A stretch of DNA of 7,187 bases from the NCBI GenBank assembly GCA_934525405.1, contig CAKSZF010000077.1:1-7187 (forward strand), written 5' to 3'. The notes below the pieces were generated by a model that saw only the letters and a list, made by a program, of their open reading frames with translations, ran no database searches and was not told the DNA's origin. The position numbers and the translations under genes were made by a program. Shown piece by piece: positions 1 to 5,346 of this stretch (position 1 is the first letter of the stretch; the number at the start of each line of letters is the position of its first letter). This DNA is from an uncultured Faecalibacterium sp. Its GTDB lineage: Bacteria; Bacillota; Clostridia; Oscillospirales; Ruminococcaceae.

Positions 1-1115
1 TGCTTCTGCGCCATGATGCCGGTCTGGATCTGCATTACCAGCTCGGCGCGCTTGTCCTTGACCTCCTGCTCGATCTGGCCGTCCATCTTGGCAGCCACGG
101 TGTTCTCCTCGGCAGAGTAGGCAAAGCAGCCCAGACGGTCAAACTGCACCTCCTTGACGAAGTTGCATAGATCCTCGAACTGCTCCTCGGTCTCGCCGGG
201 GAAGCCCGCGATCAGGGTGGTGCGCAGGGTAATGCCGGGGATCTCGCGGCGCAGCTTGCCGATGACCTCCAGCAGCTCCGCGCGGGTGGAGCGGCGGTTC
301 ATGTTCTTGAGGATGGTATCGTTGCAGTGCTGGATGGGCAGGTCGAGGTAGGGCACCACCTTCTCGTTGCGCTTCATGGCGGCGATAAATTCATCGGTGA
401 TGCGCTCCGGGTAGGCGTACATGATGCGGATCCATTCCAGCCCCGGCACCTTGTTCAGCTTGTCCAGCAGCTCACAGATGCTGCCGGGCTTGCCCCAGTC
501 CTCGCCGTAGGCGGTGGGGTCCTGCGCCACAACAATAAGCTCCTTCACGCCTTCACCGGCCAGCCAGCGGGCTTCGGCTACGCAGTCGGCCATATCGCGG
601 CTGTGCAGCGGGCCGCGGATGCCCGGGATGGCGCAGTAGTGGCAGCGGTTGTTGCAGCCCTCGGCAATCTTTAAGTACGCATAATGAGCGGGCGTGCCGA
701 TGACGCGCTTGCCGCCCAGCGGGAAGTCCTTTTTGGCGCCGTAGCTTTCCAAGTGATCCTCGCCATGGAACAGCCGCTCCACGATGGTATCAATGGCCTT
801 GTTGGAGGCGCAGCCCACAACGGCGTCCACCTCGGGGATCTCTTCCTCGATCTGGCTGCGGTAGCGCTCGGCGAGGCAGCCGGTAACGATGACCTTCAGG
901 TTCGGGTTCTGCTGCTTATAAGCGCAGGCTTCCAGAATGTTTTCAATGGCCTCGGTCTTGGCGCTCTCGATAAAGCCGCAGGTGTTCACAAGGATGACAT
1001 CGGCTTCGGCCAGATCAGCCACGGTCTCGTGCCCGGCAGACAGCAGGATGTGCACCATCACATCCAGATCCACCTGATTTTTCGGGCAGCCAAGGGAAAT
1101 ACACGCAATTTTCAT
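1..1115 (-). CDS. rimO: RimO, ribosomal protein S12 methylthiotransferase (C-terminus outside window)
   Basis: Radical-SAM enzyme that adds a methylthio group to the conserved aspartate of ribosomal protein S12, using two iron-sulfur clusters; cytosolic. Translating down from the ATG at 1115 gives 371 codons with no stop before the window edge. The N-terminal methylthiotransferase domain has its three cluster cysteines: C10 in SLGCPKNQVD, C46 in VNTCGF and C80 in TGCLAERY. The radical-SAM motif CNNRCHYC supplies C154, C158 and C161. The LGCPKN and EGCNNRCHYCAIPGIRG forms are typical of RimO rather than the tRNA enzyme MiaB. Family members are about 430-450 residues, so the C-terminal TRAM domain should lie beyond position 1. 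The start is fixed by MKIACISLGCPKN, although the only Shine-Dalgarno-like stretch (GAGAG, 11 nt upstream) is weak. The gene is separated from recX by a repeat island, so it may have its own promoter. Confidence 0.95.
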   Translation of the reverse strand, partial: MKIACISLGCPKNQVDLDVMVHILLSAGHETVADLAEADVILVNTCGFIESAKTEAIENILEACAYKQQNPNLKVIVTGCLAERYRSQIEEEIPEVDAVVGCASNKAIDTIVERLFHGEDHLESYGAKKDFPLGGKRVIGTPAHYAYLKIAEGCNNRCHYCAIPGIRGPLHSRDMADCVAEARWLAGEGVKELIVVAQDPTAYGEDWGKPGSICELLDKLNKVPGLEWIRIMYAYPERITDEFIAAMKRNEKVVPYLDLPIQHCNDTILKNMNRRSTRAELLEVIGKLRREIPGITLRTTLIAGFPGETEEQFEDLCNFVKEVQFDRLGCFAYSAEENTVAAKMDGQIEQEVKDKRAELVMQIQTGIMAQK

Positions 1116-1244
1116 AAGGGATGATACTCTCTTTCTCTTTTGAGGGATGCTTTTGATTTTGACGATTTAAGGATTTAAAATGCGCTCCGCGTTCGCTTTG
1201 CGCATCATCAGCGGAAGAATTATTTTAAATTTCGGGGTTCAGAA

Positions 1245-1320
1245 CGAACTCCCTCAGTCAAAACCTGTCGGTTTTGACAGCTCCCTCTGGGAGGGAACCT
1301 TTGTCATGGCGGGAAAGCTT
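1245..1320 (+). repeat. Hairpin-repeat copy A
   Basis: Two consecutive hairpins. The first is a perfect 9-bp stem, GTCAAAACC (1257-1265) with GGTTTTGAC (1270-1278), around a TGTC loop. The second is TCCCTC (1282-1287) with GAGGGA (1291-1296). A GCGGGAAAGCTT tail (1309-1320) follows. By hand alignment 66 of 76 positions match copy D at 6803-6878, including sequence on both sides of the hairpins, so the two are true copies of one element. Confidence 0.85.
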
Positions 1321-1362
1321 CTTATTGCACTTGAGACTTTAGCACCGAGGGCAACGGCGTGC

Positions 1363-1415
1363 GCCCTCTCCGTCATCGCTACGCGATGCCACCTCTCCCA
1401 AAGGGAGAGGCAAGA
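1363..1415 (+). repeat. Hairpin-repeat copy B
   Basis: Same layout as copy A with different stem sequences. CATCGC (1374-1379) pairs with GCGATG (1383-1388) around TAC. CCTCTCCC (1392-1399) pairs perfectly with GGGAGAGG (1403-1410) around AAA. The module opens with CCCTCTCCGTC where copy A has CCCTCAGTC. There is no T-tract after either hairpin, so it is not an intrinsic terminator of the usual kind. Confidence 0.8.
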
Positions 1416-1468
1416 GCACGCCCAGAAGCCTTCCTATTAAACATAATACTTTAGCAACGGGCTTTAAA

Positions 1469-1503
1469 CCTTGGCTCTCCCTTCGGGAGCGCCTGAGAGG
1501 GCG
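1469..1503 (-). repeat. Hairpin-repeat copy C (shortened, reverse orientation)
   Basis: Read on the minus strand it begins GCCCTCTCAGGCGCTCCC and keeps only the second hairpin: a 9-bp stem with one mismatch (1485-1493 with 1473-1481) and a 3-nt loop. The variable first hairpin is absent. It starts immediately downstream of the recX stop codon and might weakly stop or stabilise recX mRNA, but the sequence after the stem (AAGGTTTAAAG) is a poor U-tract. Confidence 0.65.
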
Positions 1504-1505
1504 TT

Positions 1506-2012
1506 TCACTCCTCCTCCACCCTGCGGATGGCCTCTTTAATGGTGGGGTAGGCAAAGCCGCGGCGCTGCAACGCGGCCACCACAAGGTCACGGCGGCCAA
1601 TAGCCAGCTTTTTGCGGTAGCGGCTGTCCACCAGCGCGGCGGCGGCTTCCAGCTCCGGGTCGTCGCCGCCGTCCTCCGGGGCGTAGACCGCTTCCAGCGC
1701 ACCTGCCACCTCGGCGGGGGCAAGCCCCTTCTGGCGCAGGCTCTGGGCGGCGGCGCGGCGGCTTTTGCGGGCAGCCAGCAGGCTGTGCGCCCGCGCTTCG
1801 GCGTAGCGGGCATCGTTCACATAGTCCAGCTGCACCATCTCCGCCACAGCGGCGGCGGCAGCCTGCTCGGTATAGCGGCGGCACAGCCGCTCATACAGCA
1901 TATTGGCAGAGACCTCCTGCCCGGCCAGCGTTTCCAGCGCGCTGGCCCGCGCCTTGGCGGGGTCGGCGCACTTTTCCGCATCCGGGCGGGGTCGGCGGCG
2001 GTAGAAGGCCAT
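1506..2012 (-). CDS. recX: RecX, regulatory protein of RecA
   Basis: RecX binds RecA filaments and modulates, usually inhibits, recombinase activity. The product is 168 aa, close to the roughly 150-270 aa family range. It is rich in Ala, Arg and Glu and predicted to be all-helical, consistent with the three-helix repeats of the family. Recognisable stretches are SANMLYERLCRRY near residues 35-47, LDYVNDARYAEARA near 61-74 and ARKSRRAAAQSLRQKG near 80-95, plus a C-terminal repeat with LQRRGF. Assignment rests on these patterns plus position directly after recA, a classic arrangement. The ATG at 2012 abuts the recA TAA with zero spacing, and its GGAGG site lies inside the recA coding sequence, so translation should be coupled to recA. 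No separate promoter is apparent. Confidence 0.9.
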   Translation of the reverse strand: MAFYRRRPRPDAEKCADPAKARASALETLAGQEVSANMLYERLCRRYTEQAAAAAVAEMVQLDYVNDARYAEARAHSLLAARKSRRAAAQSLRQKGLAPAEVAGALEAVYAPEDGGDDPELEAAAALVDSRYRKKLAIGRRDLVVAALQRRGFAYPTIKEAIRRVEEE

Positions 2013-3188
2013 TTAGTCCTCCACCATGATGTCCAGCTCGCTCTCGCTGCTGCGGGTGGGTGCCTTGACTACCGGCTCCTTTGCGGCGGCGGGGTCGGCG
2101 GGCTTTTCCGCTGCGGCAACAGCGCGGCCTGCCGGACGGCGGGTGGCGTACAGCTTATCAGCGTTGGCGCGGATCTGACCCTCGATGTCGTTTGCGATCT
2201 CGGGGTTATCCTTCAGAAACTGCTTGGCGTTGTCGCGGCCCTGACCCAGACGGATATCGCCGTAGTTGAACCATGCGCCGCTCTTCTGCACGATGCCCAG
2301 CTTGACGCCCACGTCGATGAGCTCGCTCATTTTGGAGATGCCCTCGCCGAACATGATATCGAACTCGGCCTCACGGAACGGCGGAGCCACCTTGTTCTTG
2401 ACGATCTTGGCGCGGGTGTGGTTGCCGATGAACTGACCGGAGGAGTCCTTCAGACCCTCCACGCGGCGGATGTCGATGCGCACCGAGGCGTAGTACTTCA
2501 AAGCGCGGCCGCCGGTGGTCACCTCCGGGTTGCCGTACATGACGCCCACCTTCTCGCGCAGCTGGTTGATGAACACGCAGACCGTGTTGGTCTTGCCGAT
2601 GACGCTGGTCAGCTTGCGCATGGCCTGACTCATCAGACGTGCCTGCAGGCCCACATGGCTGTCGCCCATCTCGCCCTCGATCTCGGCGCGGGGCACCATA
2701 GCGGCTACCGAGTCCACTACGATGGCATCAATCGCGCCGGAGCGCACCAGTGCCTCGCAGATCTCCATGGCCTGCTCGCCGGTGTCCGGCTGGCTGACCA
2801 GCAGGTTGTTGATATCCACGCCCAGTGCCTCGGCATAGGTGGGGTCCAGTGCGTGCTCAACGTCGATAAAGGCCACCTCGCCGCCCTTCTTCTGGGCTTC
2901 GGCAAGGATATGCAGTGCCAACGTGGTCTTACCGCTGGATTCCGGTCCGTACACCTCGATGATGCGGCCGCGCGGCACACCGCCCACGCCCAGCGCCAGA
3001 TCCAGCCCCAGACTGCCGGTGGAAATGGCATCCACCTGCATGGAGGCGTTGTCGCCCAGCTTCATAACGGCGCCCTTGCCGAACTGCTTTTCGATCTGCG
3101 CCAGCGCCGTAGCCAGCGCGTCCTTCTTGGCTTCCGGCTCGGTCTTTTGGGTGGCCGGTGCAACGTTGTTGTTCTGATTTTTTGCCAT
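2013..3188 (-). CDS. recA: RecA recombinase
   Basis: ATP-dependent DNA strand-exchange protein that forms filaments on single-stranded DNA, drives homologous recombination and activates LexA self-cleavage in the SOS response. The 391-aa product has the N-terminal polymerisation helix ([18 protein letters not shown], about residues 25-42), Walker [10 protein letters not shown] (81-89), Walker B IVVDS (156-160), the RecA signature region around 168-193 ([12 protein letters not shown]) and [10 protein letters not shown] (207-216), and the C-terminal domain to about residue 350. It then has an Ala/Pro/Lys-rich tail ending in acidic ELDIMVED. It is about 38 residues longer than E. coli RecA, with the extra length mainly in the tail and the N-terminal Asn/Gln-rich start. 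The start at 3188 is supported by AAAGGAG 9 nt upstream. A promoter and dyad lie just upstream, and recX follows with no gap. Confidence 0.99.
   Translation of the reverse strand: MAKNQNNNVAPATQKTEPEAKKDALATALAQIEKQFGKGAVMKLGDNASMQVDAISTGSLGLDLALGVGGVPRGRIIEVYGPESSGKTTLALHILAEAQKKGGEVAFIDVEHALDPTYAEALGVDINNLLVSQPDTGEQAMEICEALVRSGAIDAIVVDSVAAMVPRAEIEGEMGDSHVGLQARLMSQAMRKLTSVIGKTNTVCVFINQLREKVGVMYGNPEVTTGGRALKYYASVRIDIRRVEGLKDSSGQFIGNHTRAKIVKNKVAPPFREAEFDIMFGEGISKMSELIDVGVKLGIVQKSGAWFNYGDIRLGQGRDNAKQFLKDNPEIANDIEGQIRANADKLYATRRPAGRAVAAAEKPADPAAAKEPVVKAPTRSSESELDIMVED
2018..2022 (-). promoter_or_regulatory. recX ribosome binding site inside recA
   Basis: GGAGG is encoded in the second- and third-last codons of recA (the Glu-Asp of the VED end) and sits 5 nt before the recX ATG. 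This site decides the recX start and implies that ribosomes ending recA translation can reinitiate on recX. Confidence 0.75.
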
Positions 3189-3197
3189 AGCCTGCTG

Positions 3198-3204
3198 CTC
3201 CTTT
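3198..3204 (-). promoter_or_regulatory. recA ribosome binding site
   Basis: AAAGGAG on the minus strand, 9 nt before the ATG at 3188. It supports the annotated recA start. Confidence 0.8.
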
Positions 3205-3214
3205 TATCCTTTGG

Positions 3215-3231
3215 GCCCGCAGAGGGCGGGC
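3215..3231 (-). promoter_or_regulatory. Hairpin in the recA 5' leader
   Basis: A perfect 6-bp GC-only stem (GCCCGC 3215-3220 with GCGGGC 3226-3231, 5-nt loop) lies between the recA promoter and its ribosome site, ending 10 nt short of that site. It is followed by no U-tract in the transcript, so it is more likely a stabilising leader structure than a terminator. The role is inferred. Confidence 0.45.
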
Positions 3232-3251
3232 TGTGCTTCGCTTTCCTTCTT

Positions 3252-3279
3252 AGTATAACACAAAATCAAAATATTACAA
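3252..3279 (-). promoter_or_regulatory. Predicted recA promoter
   Basis: On the minus strand, TATACT (3252-3257) matches the -10 consensus at five of six positions and is preceded by TGT, giving an extended -10. TTGTAA (3274-3279) stands as a -35 hexamer at a 16-bp spacing. It lies in the short AT-rich gap after the prmC stop codon, so recA-recX can be transcribed separately from the upstream genes. No strong terminator separates prmC from it, so read-through is also possible. Confidence 0.7.
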
Positions 3280-3290
3280 CAAGAAGTTGT
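3276..3290. promoter_or_regulatory. Inverted repeat overlapping the recA -35 region
   Basis: ACAAC-AAGAA-GTTGT is a perfect 5-bp dyad with a 5-nt spacer, overlapping the -35 hexamer. Its place suggests an operator, and recA is normally LexA-controlled. It is not the canonical Gram-positive LexA box (GAAC-N4-GTTC), because the arms and spacer length differ. Either a lineage-specific SOS box or chance in AT-rich DNA could explain it. Confidence 0.35.
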
Positions 3291-3304
3291 TTGTTTTTTC
3301 CAAT

Positions 3305-4276
3305 TTATTTTGGGCGATGGGCGATCACGCAGCGGTCATTCCTGCCAAAGTCCTGGATGCAGCGGATGTCTACCCAGCCGTACTCCGCCAGCAGGGCGGT
3401 TACGGCTTCCCGCTGCTGCCAGCCGATCTCCAGCACCAGCGCCCCGCCGGGGCACAGCGCATTTTGGTAATGCTGCGCCAGCGCCCGGTAGAACACAAGA
3501 CCGTCCTCCCCGGCTTCCAGCGCCATGGCAGGCTCCTGCGCCACCTCAGGCTGCAACTGTTCCATCTCGGCGGCGGTCAGGTAGGGCGGGTTGGAGACGA
3601 TCAACTCCAGCTGCCCCTCCGGCAGGGTTTTCCAATAGGTGAACAGATCGTCCTGCACCGGCTGCACCGCGTAGGCAGGCTTTTTGCTTGCCCGCAGCGC
3701 GTTCAGCGCCGGACCCCAATCAAAAGAAGGAGCATCCACCTGCTCAAGGGCAGAGGGTTCCAATACGTTCTCGGTCTGTCTGCCCTGCCCGGTCAGGGCG
3801 CAGCGGGCGTTCTTTTCCAGATAGACAAAGGCTTCCGGGCTTTTTTCCACGCAGGTCACCTGCGCGGCGGGGCAGAAGCGCTTGACTCCCAGCCCTAGAC
3901 AGCCCGTTCCGGCGCAGAGATCCAGCACCCGGGGCGCTGCGATGCCCGCAAGGGTCTCGGCGGCGGCCTGCGCCACCACCTCGGTGTCTGCCCGGGGGCA
4001 GAGCACCCCGGGGCCTACCGCCAGCTCAAAGTCTAAAAAGCTCCAGCTGCCGCAGAGGTATTGCAGCGGCTCCCGCGCGGCGCGGCGGGTGCAGAGGGCT
4101 TCCAGCGCCGCCGCCTGCTCTGCGGTCAGCGGACGGTCGGAAAGGCGCACGTCCCGCCCGGTCGCCAGCCGGAACAGCTCCCGCGCGTCAAAATCCGCGT
4201 CCGGGCAGCCTGCGGCGGTCAGCCGCTGCTCCACCTCCCGCACCGCTGCGCGGGGGAGCATTGCTTCGCTTACCAT
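3305..4276 (-). CDS. prmC: PrmC, peptide chain release factor N5-glutamine methyltransferase
   Basis: SAM-dependent enzyme that methylates the glutamine of the GGQ motif in release factors RF1 and RF2, raising termination efficiency; cytosolic. The 323-aa product has the N-terminal helical release-factor-binding domain (about residues 8-75, with REPLQYLCG at 68-76), the SAM-binding motif VLDLCAGTGCLGLG (117-130) and the catalytic NPPY motif (229-232) in LIVSNPPYLT. The C-terminal strands include LVLEIGWQQ. It is about 45 residues longer than E. coli PrmC (277 aa). Most of the excess lies between NAR (156) and DDLF (209), before the NPPY strand. The start at 4276 is backed by GGAGGAGGG 3 nt upstream and overlaps the end of yqhQ by 7 nt, indicating translational coupling. 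A second Met at residue 6 is a less likely start. Confidence 0.95.
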   Translation of the reverse strand: MVSEAMLPRAAVREVEQRLTAAGCPDADFDARELFRLATGRDVRLSDRPLTAEQAAALEALCTRRAAREPLQYLCGSWSFLDFELAVGPGVLCPRADTEVVAQAAAETLAGIAAPRVLDLCAGTGCLGLGVKRFCPAAQVTCVEKSPEAFVYLEKNARCALTGQGRQTENVLEPSALEQVDAPSFDWGPALNALRASKKPAYAVQPVQDDLFTYWKTLPEGQLELIVSNPPYLTAAEMEQLQPEVAQEPAMALEAGEDGLVFYRALAQHYQNALCPGGALVLEIGWQQREAVTALLAEYGWVDIRCIQDFGRNDRCVIAHRPK

Positions 4277-5217
4277 TTACCCTCCTCCGGGTTTTCAGGC
4301 AGCACGGGGGTGATGGCAGCAATGGCCACCTCGATCATGCTGTCGTCCGGCTCAAAGACGGTGAGGTGCTGCACCCAGATGCCCGGCTGCCGGATGATAC
4401 GGGTGGCGATGTTATCCGACCGGCCGCACCACTTGAGCAGCTCGTAGCTGATGCCCATGACCAGCGGCAGCAGCAGCAGCTTGCACACCACCCGCAGACC
4501 GATGCTGCCCCACGGCAGCACGCTGTACAAAAACACGCTGACGATGACCACCAGAATGAGGAAGCTGGTGCCGCAGCGGGGGTGGAAGCGGGTGTACTTG
4601 CGCACGTTCTCCACGGTCAGCGGGTCGCCCGCCTCGTAGCAGGCAATGGTCTTGTGCTCTGCACCGTGGTACTCGAACACACGATGAATTTCCTTCATTT
4701 TGGAGATGCCCACCATATAGGTCAGGAAGATGGCCACCTTCAGCACGGCTTCCAGTACCACCTTGCCCCAGCGCCCCAGCGGCAGCAGACGGTTCGCCCC
4801 GCCCACAAGGAAGGTGGGCAGCACGGTGAACAGCACAATCGCCAGCAGACCGCCCAGCACCGCAGCAACGGTCAGCAGCGCATTTTCGGCTTTTTCGCCC
4901 AGATGCTCTCCCACCCATTTTTCAAAGGCGGTCTCCTCCTCGGCGGGGTCGTAGTCATCCCCCATGCTTACCTGTGCCGAGTACATCATGTAGCGGTAAC
5001 CCACGATCATGCTCTCGATCATGGAAATTGCGCCGCGCACCAGCGGGATCTTCGTCCATACCCCGTGGGTGGGGGTGGGGTCGAGCTTGGTTTCAATGGT
5101 GCCATCCGGCTTGCGCACGGCGCAGCACATCTGCTTGGGACCGCGCATCATAATGCCTTCCATCAGTGCCTGCCCGCCTACGCTGGTCTTAAAGCGTTCC
5201 TTTTTAGGTTGATTCAT
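4270..5217 (-). CDS. yqhQ: YqhQ-like DUF1385 integral membrane protein
   Basis: The 315-aa product belongs to the DUF1385/YqhQ family, whose biochemical role I cannot state with confidence. It starts with the family signature TSVGGQALMEGIMMRGP (11-27). Hydrophobic, probably membrane-spanning segments lie at about 112-140, 151-171, 217-235 and 239-262. Between the second and third is the conserved FEYHGAEHKTIACYEAG (181-197), followed by FHPRCGTSF (211-219), which has the look of a metal site or active site (His184, His188, Cys193, His212, Cys215). The length is close to B. subtilis YqhQ. The frame is open upstream to an ATG at 5325, but 5217 is preferred because GGGAG lies 6 nt before it and the family signature begins just after. 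It overlaps prmC by 7 nt; this pairing is common in Firmicutes. Confidence 0.9.
   Translation of the reverse strand: MNQPKKERFKTSVGGQALMEGIMMRGPKQMCCAVRKPDGTIETKLDPTPTHGVWTKIPLVRGAISMIESMIVGYRYMMYSAQVSMGDDYDPAEEETAFEKWVGEHLGEKAENALLTVAAVLGGLLAIVLFTVLPTFLVGGANRLLPLGRWGKVVLEAVLKVAIFLTYMVGISKMKEIHRVFEYHGAEHKTIACYEAGDPLTVENVRKYTRFHPRCGTSFLILVVIVSVFLYSVLPWGSIGLRVVCKLLLLPLVMGISYELLKWCGRSDNIATRIIRQPGIWVQHLTVFEPDDSMIEVAIAAITPVLPENPEEGKW
4280..4288 (-). promoter_or_regulatory. prmC ribosome binding site within yqhQ
   Basis: GGAGGAGGG on the minus strand ends 3 nt before the prmC ATG and lies within the last codons of yqhQ. The GGAGG core at 4284-4288 gives a 7-nt spacing. It fixes the prmC start and the coupling between the two genes. 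Confidence 0.75.
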
Positions 5218-5223
5218 TGATTT

Positions 5224-5228
5224 CTCCC
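5224..5228 (-). promoter_or_regulatory. yqhQ ribosome binding site
   Basis: GGGAG 6 nt upstream of the ATG at 5217. It selects this start over in-frame upstream ATGs, whose extra codons would run through the intergenic hairpins. Confidence 0.7.
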
Positions 5229-5233
5229 GATAC

Positions 5234-5268
5234 CCGCCCCGCACTTTGGGCAAGGGGCGGTCTTTTTT
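5234..5268 (+). terminator. Intrinsic-terminator-like hairpin facing the plus strand
   Basis: CCGCCCC (5234-5240) pairs with GGGGCGG (5254-5260), followed on the plus strand by TCTTTTTT (5261-5268), the layout of a Rho-independent terminator. No plus-strand gene precedes it. On the minus strand the T-run becomes an A-run before the hairpin, so in yqhQ mRNA it would be a leader hairpin ending a few bases before the ribosome site. It may stop antisense transcription or influence yqhQ translation. Confidence 0.5.
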
Positions 5269-5270
5269 GT

Positions 5271-5311
5271 ATTTTATCCGGGTCAAGACCCGGGCAAAGT
5301 TTATTTTAGCA
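5271..5311 (-). promoter_or_regulatory. Possible yqhQ promoter region with palindrome
   Basis: Two minus-strand -10 candidates are present. TGCTAAAAT (5303-5311) is an extended -10 with no good -35. TAAAAT (5271-5276) has TTGCCC (5292-5297) 15 nt upstream, a short spacing. The perfect palindrome CCGGGTC-AA-GACCCGG (5278-5293) fills that spacer, as an operator might. The evidence is motif-level only, and yqhQ could instead be read from the kinase transcript. Confidence 0.3.
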
Positions 5312-5346
5312 CACAAATGTGACAAAATCTGTGTTTTGGGCGCTGC

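Larger units (their letters stand above)
1245..1503. repeat. Repeat island 1: three hairpin-module copies with inverted ends
   Basis: A non-coding composite of about 259 bp. It contains two plus-oriented copies (1245-1320 and 1363-1415) and one minus-oriented copy (1469-1503) of a module that starts CCCTCAG and carries one or two hairpins. Because the outer copies face each other, the island is bounded by CCCTCAG (1251-1257) on the left and CTGAGAGGG (1493-1501) on the right, as in a MITE-like element. The linker motif ACTTTAGC occurs twice (1336-1343 and 1448-1455). The right edge lies about 2 nt from the recX stop codon. Island 2 near 6803-7102 has the same organisation. No transposase or target-site duplication is visible. 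MITE, REP-like or structured-RNA element are all possible. Confidence 0.75.
1116..1505. other. Intergenic region between recX and rimO
   Basis: This 390-bp gap contains no credible gene. A plus-strand open frame at 1180-1440 runs through the hairpin repeats and resembles nothing. From the recX side (1505 downward) the gap is filled to about 1245 by the repeat island listed separately. The remaining 1116-1244 is AT-richer and serves as the rimO leader. It holds an imperfect dyad at 1180-1203 (TGCGC...GCGCA) and the small palindrome GTTC-A-GAAC at 1237-1245. TAAAAT-like hexamers occur on the minus strand, but none has a convincing -35 partner, so no rimO promoter is called. Confidence 0.7.

Noticed and set aside
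1237..1245. GTTC-A-GAAC palindrome upstream of rimO as a LexA site
   Set aside because: The half-sites are in the opposite order (GTTC then GAAC) and the spacing is wrong for a GAAC-N4-GTTC box.
1180..1440. 86-codon plus-strand open frame between rimO and recX
   Set aside because: It runs through the hairpin repeats and would encode palindrome-derived residues; no ribosome site or family resemblance.
1251..1503. CRISPR array
   Set aside because: Repeats are palindromic modules of unequal length and mixed orientation, with no regular spacers and no cas gene nearby.
1469..1503. Strong Rho-independent terminator after recX
   Set aside because: The stem is good but has one mismatch, and the following minus-strand sequence lacks a real U-tract, so it is listed only as a repeat copy.
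1785..3470. 561-codon plus-strand open frame opposite recX and recA
   Set aside because: It is antisense to two certain genes, has a low-complexity His/Leu/Gly/Ala composition typical of a GC-rich mirror frame, and shows no domain.
5067..5080. G-run cluster resembling a G-quadruplex (also 7148-7163)
   Set aside because: Only three G-runs are present, and both stretches are explained by Pro/Thr/His codons of yqhQ and the response regulator on the other strand.
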